DNA of 42,984 nucleotides, from assembly GCA_017649605.1 (NCBI GenBank), contig JAGCGL010000001.1, forward strand, positions 1 to 42,984, given 5' to 3'. Source of the DNA: Spirochaetia bacterium (GTDB taxonomy: Bacteria; Spirochaetota; Spirochaetia; CADAEX01). Shown here in pieces: positions 16,155-23,625 of the stretch. The translations under genes and the position numbers were made by a program. The notes below the pieces were generated by a model. That model was not told where the DNA came from, did no database searches, and saw only the letters and a program-made list of their open reading frames with translations. Numbering within the stretch: the stretch's first letter is position 1; the number at the start of each line of letters is the position of its first letter.

Positions 16155-18806
16155 ATGAAAGCAGTTGAGCTAGAAAAAAACTATGATCCGAAAAGCTTTG
16201 AGGATAAGCTTTATGAAAGCTGGGAAAAGACAGGTCAGTTCCTGCCGCGTTATAAAGATGGTGTAAAACCATTTGTCATCGTCATTCCTCCTCCTAACGT
16301 CACCGGCGTCCTCCACATGGGACACGGGCTCAACAACTCACTCCAGGATATCCTTATCCGTTACTATAGAATGAAGGGGATCCCGACACTGTGGATTCCT
16401 GGAACAGACCACGCAGGTATCGCCACTCAGAACGTAGTGGAGAAGCGCCTCATGAAAGAGGGCAAGACCAAGCACGACCTGGGCCGCGAGAAGTTCATAG
16501 AGCGCACCTGGGAGGTTAAGAAGGAGCACCACGACATAATCACCAAGCAGCTTAAGAAGATTGGTGCCTCTGTGGACTGGACACGGGAACGCTTTACCAT
16601 GGACGAGGGCCTTTCCCAGGCAGTACGCGAAGTATTCGTAACCCTGTATGAGCGGGGTCTTATCTATAAAGGACAGTACCTTGTGAACTGGTGCCCACGG
16701 TGTGGCACAGCGCTTGCCGACGACGAGGTTGACCACATCGATACTGACGGTGCTATGTACCACATCTGGTATGAGTTTGCAGACGGCCCTGCACCCGATG
16801 GAACCACAAGAATTGAGATTGCAACCACACGGCCCGAGACCCTTCTGGGCGATACCGCAGTTGCAGTGCACCCCGATGATGAGCGGTACAAGGCAATTGT
16901 GGGAAAGAAGCTTAAGCTTCCTCTGACAGACAGGACTATCCCAATCATCGCCGACACCTATGTAGACCGTGAGTTCGGAACCGGTATGGTTAAGATAACC
17001 CCTGCCCACGATCCCAACGACTGGGAAGTAGGCAAGCGGCACAACCTGGAAGTGATCAACATCCTCAACCCGGACGGCACACTGAACAGCAACTGTCCTG
17101 AGAGATACCGGGGCATGACCTGTGCTGCCGCAAGAGAACTGGTGAACCAGGACCTTAAGGACCAGGGGCTCTTCAAGGGCGAGGAGAAGCTGGTTCACTC
17201 AGTAGGTCACTGCTACCGCTGCAAGACTGTGGTGGAGCCGTTCCTTTCATACCAGTGGTTCGTAAAGATGCGCCCTCTGGCAGAGAAAGCCCTGAATGCA
17301 TGGAAGAAAGGGGAGATTGTGTTCCATCCTCAGAAGTGGGAGAACACCTATACCCACTGGCTTGAGAATATCCGCGACTGGTGTATTTCACGCCAGCTCT
17401 GGTGGGGCCACAGAATCCCGGTATGGTACTGCGACAAGTGCGGCGAGATGATTGTTGCACGCAAGGACCCTGAGAAGTGCCCGAAGTGCGGACACGACCA
17501 CCTGCGGCAGGACGAGGATGTGCTTGACACCTGGTTCAGCTCCTGGCTGTGGCCTTTCTCCACACTGGGATGGCCCGAGAAGACCGACGACCTTAAGAAA
17601 TATTACCCGACCAGCACTCTGGTCACAGCATACGACATCATCTTCTTCTGGGTTTCCAGAATGATCATGGCAGGCCTTGAGTTCACTGGAGAGGTTCCAT
17701 TCAAGGATATCTATATCCACGGCCTTGTCCGCGACAAGCTGGGCCGGAAGATGTCAAAATCGCTCGGAAACGGTATCGACCCGCTGGACATTGTTGCAGA
17801 ATATGGCGCCGATGCATTCAAGTTCACCTTGGCATTCCTCGCAGCTCAGGGACAGGATATCCTGATCGACAGCGAGACTTTCAAGTTCGGCTCCAAGTTT
17901 GCGAACAAGATCTGGAACGCATCTCGGTACATCCTTATGAACCTGGAGGGAAGGAACCTGATTCCTCTCAAGGATATAGCGCTTAAAGATGTGGACAAGT
18001 GGATTCTCCACCGGCTCAACGAGACTGTGGCCGAGGTGGATAAGGCTATAAAGGGCTACCGCTTCAACGATGCGGCTAAAGCTATGTACGAGTTCTTCTG
18101 GAACGACTTCTGCGACTGGTATGTGGAGTCCTCCAAGCTCTCACTCTATTCAGGCGACGATGCCGAAAAGGACAGGGCTGTATCCCTGATCATCCACGTT
18201 CTGGATGAATCGCTCAGGCTCCTGCACCCATTCCTCTCTTTCATCACCGAGGAGATCTACCAGAAGCTGCCTGATCATGAGGCAAGCATTGTGAATGCCC
18301 CATATCCTGAGTATGCAAAAGAGCGGGAGAACCCTGAGATTGCGGCCAAGTTCGCATCGCTCCAGACTATAGTAAGCGCAGTCCGCACCATGCGGAGCGA
18401 GCTTACAGTGCCTCCTTCCAAGAAGGTGCGGGTAATGCTCAAGCTCGAGAAGGCAGATCCGTTCTTCAAGGCAAACAGTGCCCTTATGGCACTCCTTATG
18501 TCAGCATCCGACGTGGAGCTGGTTGATCAGAAGCCGGCCGAGAGTGGCTGTGTGATGGTTGCAGGCCCTGGCTTTGAGGCTTATGTCTCTGTCAAGGATG
18601 TTATCGACGTACCGCAGGAGATTGCAAAGCTTAAGGCCGAGATCGCAAAGAACGAGAAGATTCTGGAGAAATCGCTTAAGAAACTTGAGAATCCGCAGTT
18701 CATGAGCAAGGCTGCACCGGAGGCTATCGCCAAGGAGCAGGCTGCCAAGGAAGAGCTGACAACCCTTATAGAGAAGAAAAAGACATATCTTGCAGAATTG
18801 TCCTGA
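16155..18806 (+). CDS. valS: Valine--tRNA ligase
   Basis: ValRS charges tRNA-Val and edits mischarged threonine. The 883-residue class I synthetase shows the HIGH variant in PPPNVTGVLHMGHGLNNSLQ, the GTDHAGIATQ segment, an editing (CP1) domain around TTRPETLLGDTAVAVHPDD, a zinc-binding knuckle near WYCDKCGEMIVARKDPEKCPKC, the KMSKS loop at residues 532-536, an anticodon-binding domain and the C-terminal coiled-coil arm (about 815-883, rich in Lys/Glu: AKLKAEIAKNEKILEKSLKK). Length and domains are complete. It is followed 12 nt later by proS in one transcript. Confidence 0.97.
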   Translation: MKAVELEKNYDPKSFEDKLYESWEKTGQFLPRYKDGVKPFVIVIPPPNVTGVLHMGHGLNNSLQDILIRYYRMKGIPTLWIPGTDHAGIATQNVVEKRLMKEGKTKHDLGREKFIERTWEVKKEHHDIITKQLKKIGASVDWTRERFTMDEGLSQAVREVFVTLYERGLIYKGQYLVNWCPRCGTALADDEVDHIDTDGAMYHIWYEFADGPAPDGTTRIEIATTRPETLLGDTAVAVHPDDERYKAIVGKKLKLPLTDRTIPIIADTYVDREFGTGMVKITPAHDPNDWEVGKRHNLEVINILNPDGTLNSNCPERYRGMTCAAARELVNQDLKDQGLFKGEEKLVHSVGHCYRCKTVVEPFLSYQWFVKMRPLAEKALNAWKKGEIVFHPQKWENTYTHWLENIRDWCISRQLWWGHRIPVWYCDKCGEMIVARKDPEKCPKCGHDHLRQDEDVLDTWFSSWLWPFSTLGWPEKTDDLKKYYPTSTLVTAYDIIFFWVSRMIMAGLEFTGEVPFKDIYIHGLVRDKLGRKMSKSLGNGIDPLDIVAEYGADAFKFTLAFLAAQGQDILIDSETFKFGSKFANKIWNASRYILMNLEGRNLIPLKDIALKDVDKWILHRLNETVAEVDKAIKGYRFNDAAKAMYEFFWNDFCDWYVESSKLSLYSGDDAEKDRAVSLIIHVLDESLRLLHPFLSFITEEIYQKLPDHEASIVNAPYPEYAKERENPEIAAKFASLQTIVSAVRTMRSELTVPPSKKVRVMLKLEKADPFFKANSALMALLMSASDVELVDQKPAESGCVMVAGPGFEAYVSVKDVIDVPQEIAKLKAEIAKNEKILEKSLKKLENPQFMSKAAPEAIAKEQAAKEELTTLIEKKKTYLAELS

Positions 18807-18818
18807 TGGAGTAGAGAA

Positions 18819-20531
18819 GTGAGACTTATCAAATACTTTGTGACAACATTCAAAGAGGCCCCGAAAGAGGCCGAGGTTATAAGCCATATCCTGATGATCC
18901 GGGCCGGCATGATCCAGAAGCTGGCCGCCGGTATCTACAACTATCTGCCGCTTGCACAGCGGTCTATTGCAAAGATAGAGAAGATAATCAGGGAAGAGCT
19001 GGATAAGCGGGGGCTGCAGGAGTGCCTTATGCCTGCAGTGCAGCCGGCAGAGCTGTGGCAGGAGAGCGGCAGATGGGGTTACTACGGCCCTGAGCTCCTC
19101 CGGTTCAAGGACAGAAAGAACGCAGACTACTGCTTGGGGCCTACACATGAAGAGGTCATTACCGACATGGTGCGCCGTAACCTTAAATCCTACCGGCAGC
19201 TCCCCTGGAACATCTACCAGATCCAGACCAAGTTCCGGGACGAGGTTCGCCCCCGGTTCGGACTTATGCGTGGCCGCGAGTTCATCATGAAGGATGCCTA
19301 CAGTTTCGACGTGGACGAAGAGGCTTCTATCAAGAGCTATTACCTTATGTACGATGCTTATACTGCTATATTCAAGCGGTGCGGCCTCAAGTTCAAGGCT
19401 GTGGATGCCTCCACCGGCGCCATCGGCGGCGAGCTTTCCCACGAGTTCCAGGTTCTGGCCGATTCCGGCGAGGACACAATCCTTTCCTGCTCCAAGTGCG
19501 ACTATGCCGCCAATGTGGAGAAGGCTGTATCCGACCGGGTGCTCCCGAAGCCTGACCGCAGCAATGTGGAGGCTATGAAAGAGGTTGCCACCCCGAACCA
19601 GAAGACTATAGAAGAGATCTCAGCCTTCCTGGGCAAGGGACCTGAACATTTTATTAAGACTCTTATATATATGGTAGATGACCAGCCGGTGGCTGTCCTT
19701 GTTCCAGGGGAGCAGGATGCCAACGAGGCCAAGATCCAGGGTGCTCTCCATGCCAACAGCGTGGTTGCGGCCGACGAGGATACAGTTAAGCGTGTGACTG
19801 GGGCCGAGGTAGGCTTTGCCGGACCTGTAGGGCTTAAAGAGAAGATAAAGATTATCGCTGACAAGCAGATCTACAGCCGTGTGAACCTGGTGTGCGGCGC
19901 CAACAAGACCGATTTCCACCTTACAGGCATTGACCCAGAAAGGGACTTCAAGGCCGACCTGGTGACAGACATAACCTTTGCCAAAGTGGGGGAGAAATGC
20001 CCGCACTGCGACGGTGTTCTTGAGCAGTACAAGGGAATCGAGGTAGGGCAGGTGTTCCACCTTGGAACCAAGTATTCAGAGCCTATGCACTGTACCTTCC
20101 TGGATAAGAATGGAAAGGATAGCACAGCTGTGATGGGCTGTTATGGTATAGGAGTGACCCGTACCCTGGCTGCTTTCATAGAGCAGAACCACGACGACAA
20201 GGGTATTATCTGGTCGCCTGCAGTGGCTCCATTTGAGGTAGAGGTAATTCCACTCCAGAGCAACAACGAGAAGGTATGCTCAGTAGCCGAGGATATCTAC
20301 AGCCAGCTGGGCAAGCTGGGTATCGATGTATTGATTGATGACAGGGACGAGCGGGCCGGCTTCAAGATGAACGATGCCGATCTTATCGGATTCCCAGTTC
20401 AGGTTCAGGTAGGCGCCCGCTCTGTAGAGAATGGCCAGCTTGAGATCAAGGCCCGCCGGACCGGCGAGAAGGTGCTGGTGGATATTGACAAGGCTGTGCC
20501 TTATATTCAGGACCTTCTTAAAACCCTTTAA
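18819..20531 (+). CDS. proS: Proline--tRNA ligase (bacterial type)
   Basis: This 570-residue class II synthetase has the bacterial architecture with an inserted editing domain (about 225-400) between motifs 2 and 3. Visible elements are the catalytic LGPTHEE loop, motif 2 RDEVRPRFGLMRGREFIMKDAYSF, GAIGGELSHEF, motif 3 near CYGIGVTRTLAAFIEQ, and an anticodon-binding domain from about 465. The start is GTG 18819 with GGAG at 18808-18811, 12 nt after the valS stop. It ends just before a dispersed-repeat-like palindrome and a strong bidirectional terminator. Confidence 0.96.
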   Translation: MRLIKYFVTTFKEAPKEAEVISHILMIRAGMIQKLAAGIYNYLPLAQRSIAKIEKIIREELDKRGLQECLMPAVQPAELWQESGRWGYYGPELLRFKDRKNADYCLGPTHEEVITDMVRRNLKSYRQLPWNIYQIQTKFRDEVRPRFGLMRGREFIMKDAYSFDVDEEASIKSYYLMYDAYTAIFKRCGLKFKAVDASTGAIGGELSHEFQVLADSGEDTILSCSKCDYAANVEKAVSDRVLPKPDRSNVEAMKEVATPNQKTIEEISAFLGKGPEHFIKTLIYMVDDQPVAVLVPGEQDANEAKIQGALHANSVVAADEDTVKRVTGAEVGFAGPVGLKEKIKIIADKQIYSRVNLVCGANKTDFHLTGIDPERDFKADLVTDITFAKVGEKCPHCDGVLEQYKGIEVGQVFHLGTKYSEPMHCTFLDKNGKDSTAVMGCYGIGVTRTLAAFIEQNHDDKGIIWSPAVAPFEVEVIPLQSNNEKVCSVAEDIYSQLGKLGIDVLIDDRDERAGFKMNDADLIGFPVQVQVGARSVENGQLEIKARRTGEKVLVDIDKAVPYIQDLLKTL

Positions 20532-20540
20532 CTGAAACCG

Positions 20541-20565
20541 TCATACTGAACTTGCTTCAGCAAGA
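20541..20565. repeat. Short REP-like palindrome after proS
   Basis: CTGAA-CTTGC-TTCAG (20546-20560) lies in the 3' flank of proS, within TCATACTGAACTTGCTTCAG. The wording resembles the intergenic TGCTGAACTTGTTTCAGCA-type repeats dispersed in many bacterial genomes. Only one copy is present here, so repeat status is inferred. Confidence 0.35.
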
Positions 20566-20577
20566 GAGTGTCGGGAC

Positions 20578-20611
20578 AAAAAAAAGAGCCGCTTTTCAGC
20601 GGCTCTTTTTT
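20578..20611. terminator. Bidirectional terminator between proS and the TPR-like lipoprotein
   Basis: Stem GAGCCGC/GCGGCTC (20586-20592 with 20599-20605) has a 6-nt loop, eight A on the left and six T on the right. It can terminate proS on the plus strand and the convergent lipoprotein gene on the minus strand. Confidence 0.92.
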
Positions 20612-20628
20612 ATGCTTTGTGACTGAAA

Positions 20629-22512
20629 TCACTCAGCTGACATTGTGATGTGGTATTCCTCATCGGTCCAATCTCTGTCAATGTCCATCTCGATGGTGTC
20701 ACCGTTTCTAACGAATGTATAGAATCTCTGTGTCTCATCGCATCTGAATGACAGCTTGTTGCCCTCTGCCTTAAGATCCTTCTGCTTTCCAGCGAAGTCA
20801 TAGAGCAGAGCTCCGGTCTCGGAATCATACAGCTTAACGTTATTGTCAGCTTCGAATACCCACTTTGCATTCCAGTTTGTATCAACAGACTTTCCTTCTG
20901 GGAATGAACCTGTAGCTGCAGCTGCTGCTGGAGCATCGCAGAGTCCCTTCCAGAACTTCTTAGCCTGTGCCAGAGGTGCAATTGCATCTGCAAACATATA
21001 ATTTGCCAGGCACTGCTCGCCCATAGCGAAGATCTGAACGCCCTTTGTATAAGGCTCTAAGCTCTTCTTCTCTTCTGGAACTCTATCTCTGTAGTACTGT
21101 GCTTCATAGTACAGAACGCCAGCCTTAACTGCTTCTTCTGGAACATCTACTGGGTTCTCGCAGAGACCTGACCAGAATTTCTTAACCTGGCCGAGAGGTG
21201 CGAGGGAGTCAGTATACATAGCTCTATAGAAGAGGCCCTGGCCCATTTCGAAGATCTGAACGCCCTTTGTCCAAGGCTCTACGTTCTTCTTCTCTTCTGG
21301 AACCTGTCCCTGGAGAGCGAAGTCGTTGATCAGCAGAGCGTATGCTTTGCTTCCGTCTTCTGCAATCTCAATATCTGCTGGGTCTACAAGACCTGACCAG
21401 AATTTCTTAACCTGCTTCAGAGGAGGAATTGCATCTGCATACATTCCGTTTGCAAGGCACTGCTCGCCCATAGCGAAGATCTGAACGCCCTTTGTCCAAG
21501 GCTCTACGTTCTTCTTGTCTTCTGGAACTTTTGCTCTCAGGTCAATGTCCTGGAGGTAGAGGATAGCTGCCTCATATGCTTCTGCTGTAACTGCTGCCTG
21601 TGGCTCAGCTGCTGGTTCTGCTGCTGGAGCTGCCTCAGCTGCTGCTGGGAAGTCACAGAGTCCCTTCCAGAATTTATTAGCCTGTGCCAGAGGTGCGATT
21701 GCATCTGCATACAGTCCCTTCTGGAGGCACTGTTCGCCCATAGCGAAGATCTGAACGCCCTTTGTATAAGGCTCTTTTGTCTTCTGGTCTTCTGGAACTC
21801 TATCTCTATAATACTGTGCCTCATAGTACAGAACGCCAGCTTTGATAGGTTCTTCTGGAACATCAATTGGGTTCTCGCAAAGGCCTGACCAGAATTTCTT
21901 AACCTGTCCGAGAGGTGCAAGAGAGTCAGTGTACATAGCTCTGTAGAAGAGTCCCTGACCCATTTCGAAGATCTGAACACCCTTTGTCCAAGGCTCAACA
22001 TTCTTCTTATCTTCTGGAACCTGTCCCTGAAGAGCGAAGTCGTTGATCAGCAGAGCATATGCTTTGGTTCCGTCCTCTGCAATCTCCTGATCTGCTGGGT
22101 CTACAAGACCTGACCAGAACTTCTTAACCTGTTTCAGAGCAGGAATAGCCTCTCCATACAGTCCATTTGCCAGACACTGCTCGCCCATAGCGAAGATCTG
22201 AACGCCCTTTGTCCAAGGCTCTACGTTCTTCTTCTCTTCTGGAACTTTTGCTCTCAGGTCGATATCGAAGAGATAGAGGATAGCTGCCTCATATGCTTCT
22301 TCAGATACTGCTGGAGCTGCTGGAGCAGGTTCTGCTGCTGGAGCAGGTTCTGCTGCTGGAGCAGGCTCAGCTGCCGGAGCTGGTGCTGGTTCTGTTGCTG
22401 GAGCAGGTTCTGCTGCTGGAGCTGGTTCTGTTGCTGCTGATTCGCTTGTCTTACAAGAGAAGAAACAGAATACGAGTGCAACAACAGTTAACAAAACAAG
22501 TATTTTTTTCAT
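20629..22512 (-). CDS. Lipoprotein with six TPR-like repeats and a C-terminal domain shared with its neighbour
   Basis: The start is ATG 22512 (AGGAG 6 nt upstream); the frame is open further upstream but there encodes only AT-rich intergenic sequence. The 627-residue protein has a lipoprotein signal (VFCFFSC, Cys20), a Pro/Ala/Glu linker (residues 24-69, EPAPAA periodicity), six helical units of about 66-77 residues (73-528) and a C-terminal domain (about 529-627). Each unit carries EPWTKGVQIFxMGxxxxxxxxY and ends KFWxGL, a helix-turn-helix pattern like tetratricopeptide repeats. Units 1-3 and 4-6 are a duplicated block offset by 239 residues. The C-terminal domain matches that of the adjacent 190-residue lipoprotein. 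The likely role is an envelope scaffold; no enzyme motif is seen. The -10 may be TACAAT at 22535-22540. Confidence 0.82.
   Translation of the reverse strand: MKKILVLLTVVALVFCFFSCKTSESAATEPAPAAEPAPATEPAPAPAAEPAPAAEPAPAAEPAPAAPAVSEEAYEAAILYLFDIDLRAKVPEEKKNVEPWTKGVQIFAMGEQCLANGLYGEAIPALKQVKKFWSGLVDPADQEIAEDGTKAYALLINDFALQGQVPEDKKNVEPWTKGVQIFEMGQGLFYRAMYTDSLAPLGQVKKFWSGLCENPIDVPEEPIKAGVLYYEAQYYRDRVPEDQKTKEPYTKGVQIFAMGEQCLQKGLYADAIAPLAQANKFWKGLCDFPAAAEAAPAAEPAAEPQAAVTAEAYEAAILYLQDIDLRAKVPEDKKNVEPWTKGVQIFAMGEQCLANGMYADAIPPLKQVKKFWSGLVDPADIEIAEDGSKAYALLINDFALQGQVPEEKKNVEPWTKGVQIFEMGQGLFYRAMYTDSLAPLGQVKKFWSGLCENPVDVPEEAVKAGVLYYEAQYYRDRVPEEKKSLEPYTKGVQIFAMGEQCLANYMFADAIAPLAQAKKFWKGLCDAPAAAAATGSFPEGKSVDTNWNAKWVFEADNNVKLYDSETGALLYDFAGKQKDLKAEGNKLSFRCDETQRFYTFVRNGDTIEMDIDRDWTDEEYHITMSAE
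20929..22296 (-). repeat. Duplicated three-unit coding block (717-bp period)
   Basis: The block 21580-22296 recurs as 20929-21579 with a 717-bp offset. Each block encodes three different but related units of 77, 74 and about 66 residues, and equivalent units across blocks are almost identical (for example KAYALLINDFALQGQVPE in units 2 and 5). The second Pro/Ala linker (PAAEPAAEPQAAV) marks the junction. Confidence 0.88.
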
Positions 22513-22614
22513 TTCATTCTCCTTTTCTTTGTTTATTGTATCACGGCTTTCAATAAAAGAAAACAGAAAAATAACAAAAATAACAAAAATAATGTATTTT
22601 TTTATAATATAGTA

Positions 22615-22647
22615 AATAAAAAAGGCCATCCCACAGGGGATGACCTT
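22615..22647 (-). terminator. Terminator of the 190-residue lipoprotein gene
   Basis: On the minus strand AAGGTCATCCC-CTGT-GGGATGGCCTT forms an 11-bp stem with one G-T pair, followed by a run of six T. It separates the two paralogous lipoprotein genes into two transcripts. Confidence 0.82.
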
Positions 22648-22668
22648 CATTCCAGCTTGTTGATTCGA

Positions 22669-23241
22669 TCAGTCCTGGAGAGGCATAAGGACATGATATC
22701 CTTCGTCGGTCCAGTCTCTGTCGATATCCAATTCCATGTCTGTTCCCTCAAAAGCTTTCTCAAATATATAGAAACGCTGGGTTTCGTCACATCTGAATGA
22801 GAGTTTGAGGCCAGTTCCGGCAGGTTCAAGCTTTAAATTCTTGGTTTTGCCGTTAAAGTCATAGATAAGATCCCCATTCCTTGAGTCATAGAGCTTTACA
22901 GAACCATCTGCAAAGAATACCCAAAGAGCATCCCAATTCGCATCAAGCCACTTTCCTGCAGGGAACTCTGTGAGGGTTTTTGGAGCCTCAGGAGCTTTTG
23001 CCGGTGCTGGAGCTGGTGCCGGAGCTTTGGCAGGGGCGGGAGCCGGTGCCTTGGCTGGAGCAGCTTCAGGAGCCTTTTCAGCAGCTGGTTTTGCGCTTGG
23101 GGCCGGTGCTGGAGCTGGTGCTTTGGCTGGAGCTGGTTTCTCAGCCTGAGCAGTCGACTTAGCAGCCGGTTCGCTTGTCTTGCAAGAGAAGAAACAGAAC
23201 ACAATTGCTATAGCAATGAAGAATACTAGTACTTTTTTCAT
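22669..23241 (-). CDS. Pro/Ala-rich lipoprotein sharing a C-terminal domain with its neighbour
   Basis: This 190-residue protein has a lipoprotein signal almost identical to that of the downstream gene (VFCFFSC, Cys20, then KTSE), a long Pro/Ala/Lys linker (about 24-85, APAPAKAPA periodicity) and a C-terminal domain of about 100 residues. That domain has the pattern GKxxDxNWxAxWVFxAD, VKLYDSxxGxLxYDF, LSFRCDETQRFYxF and DIDRDWTDExYHxxM, conserved with the 627-residue protein. I do not recognise the domain; the alternation suggests a small beta-barrel or sandwich. An AAGGAG lies 11 nt upstream of the ATG. It looks like a minimal version of its neighbour: anchor, spacer and the same head domain. 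Confidence 0.8.
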   Translation of the reverse strand: MKKVLVFFIAIAIVFCFFSCKTSEPAAKSTAQAEKPAPAKAPAPAPAPSAKPAAEKAPEAAPAKAPAPAPAKAPAPAPAPAKAPEAPKTLTEFPAGKWLDANWDALWVFFADGSVKLYDSRNGDLIYDFNGKTKNLKLEPAGTGLKLSFRCDETQRFYIFEKAFEGTDMELDIDRDWTDEGYHVLMPLQD

Positions 23242-23346
23242 TGTTTATGTTCTCCTTGTCTATCTATTATCGGATTAAATATTATTAATCTTTATGAAAA
23301 ATCCCATATATTATCTCATATATGTAATAAATAGTACATTTCTCGA

Positions 23347-23375
23347 TTGCAAACTCCCTAATAATATATTAAAAT
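23347..23375 (+). promoter_or_regulatory. Promoter of the cobalamin locus
   Basis: TTGCAA (23347-23352), a 17-nt spacer and TAAAAT (23370-23375) place the start near 23382, immediately before the putative P1 strand of the riboswitch (23383-23387). The rest of 23242-23346 is AT-rich and shows no gene. Confidence 0.6.
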
Positions 23376-23377
23376 AC

Positions 23378-23622
23378 GCATAGCATATTTCAATGGAAGA
23401 GGAGTGCGAATCTCCCACGGACGCGCCACCGTGACAGGCGACCTGTAGGCTGTACCACTGGGAAACTGGGAAGGAGCTTATGGGGATGGACTATAGTCCT
23501 GAAGCCTCAAGCCGGGATACTTTGGTATGCACAAAACGATTTGACTTCGCGATCTGAGTCGGAATCAGGAGCAGTGATACCTACGCCCACCGACTTCTTT
23601 TCTGCAGTCAGGAAAGGAGTTT
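23378..23622 (+). ncRNA. Cobalamin riboswitch with SD-sequestering expression platform
   Basis: The conserved aptamer core is present: AATGGAAGAGGAGTGCGAAT, then P5 CACGG/CCGTG (23416-23420, 23429-23433) enclosing loop ACGCGCCA, CCACTG...CTGGGAAGG, and AGCCGGGATACT. P1 pairs GCATA (23378-23382 or 23383-23387) with TATGC (23526-23530). Downstream, hairpin A (23538-23546 with 23557-23566) carries loop CGCG (23548-23551), complementary to CGCG in L5 (23422-23425), as expected for the L5-L13 kissing pair. Hairpin C (23594-23604 with 23609-23619) buries the AGGAG ribosome-binding site. Alternative stem B (23556-23562 with 23590-23596) excludes both. Bound cobalamin should favour A plus C and shut off translation. 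Confidence 0.93.
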
Positions 23623-23625
23623 GTT

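Noticed and set aside
22513..22650. N-terminal extension of the large lipoprotein frame beyond ATG 22512
   Set aside because: The extension covers an AT-rich intergenic stretch and the preceding gene's terminator, while ATG 22512 has a good SD and begins a proper lipoprotein signal peptide.
22254..23204. Gln/Leu-rich frames on both strands in the Pro/Ala linker regions
   Set aside because: They are frame-shifted or antisense readings of the GCT/CCA-rich linker codons and have no start signals or family resemblance.
23242..23346. A possible small gene in the AT-rich stretch upstream of the riboswitch
   Set aside because: No frame with a ribosome-binding site or protein-like composition was seen. 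The stretch fits divergent promoter DNA for the lipoprotein and the cobalamin locus.
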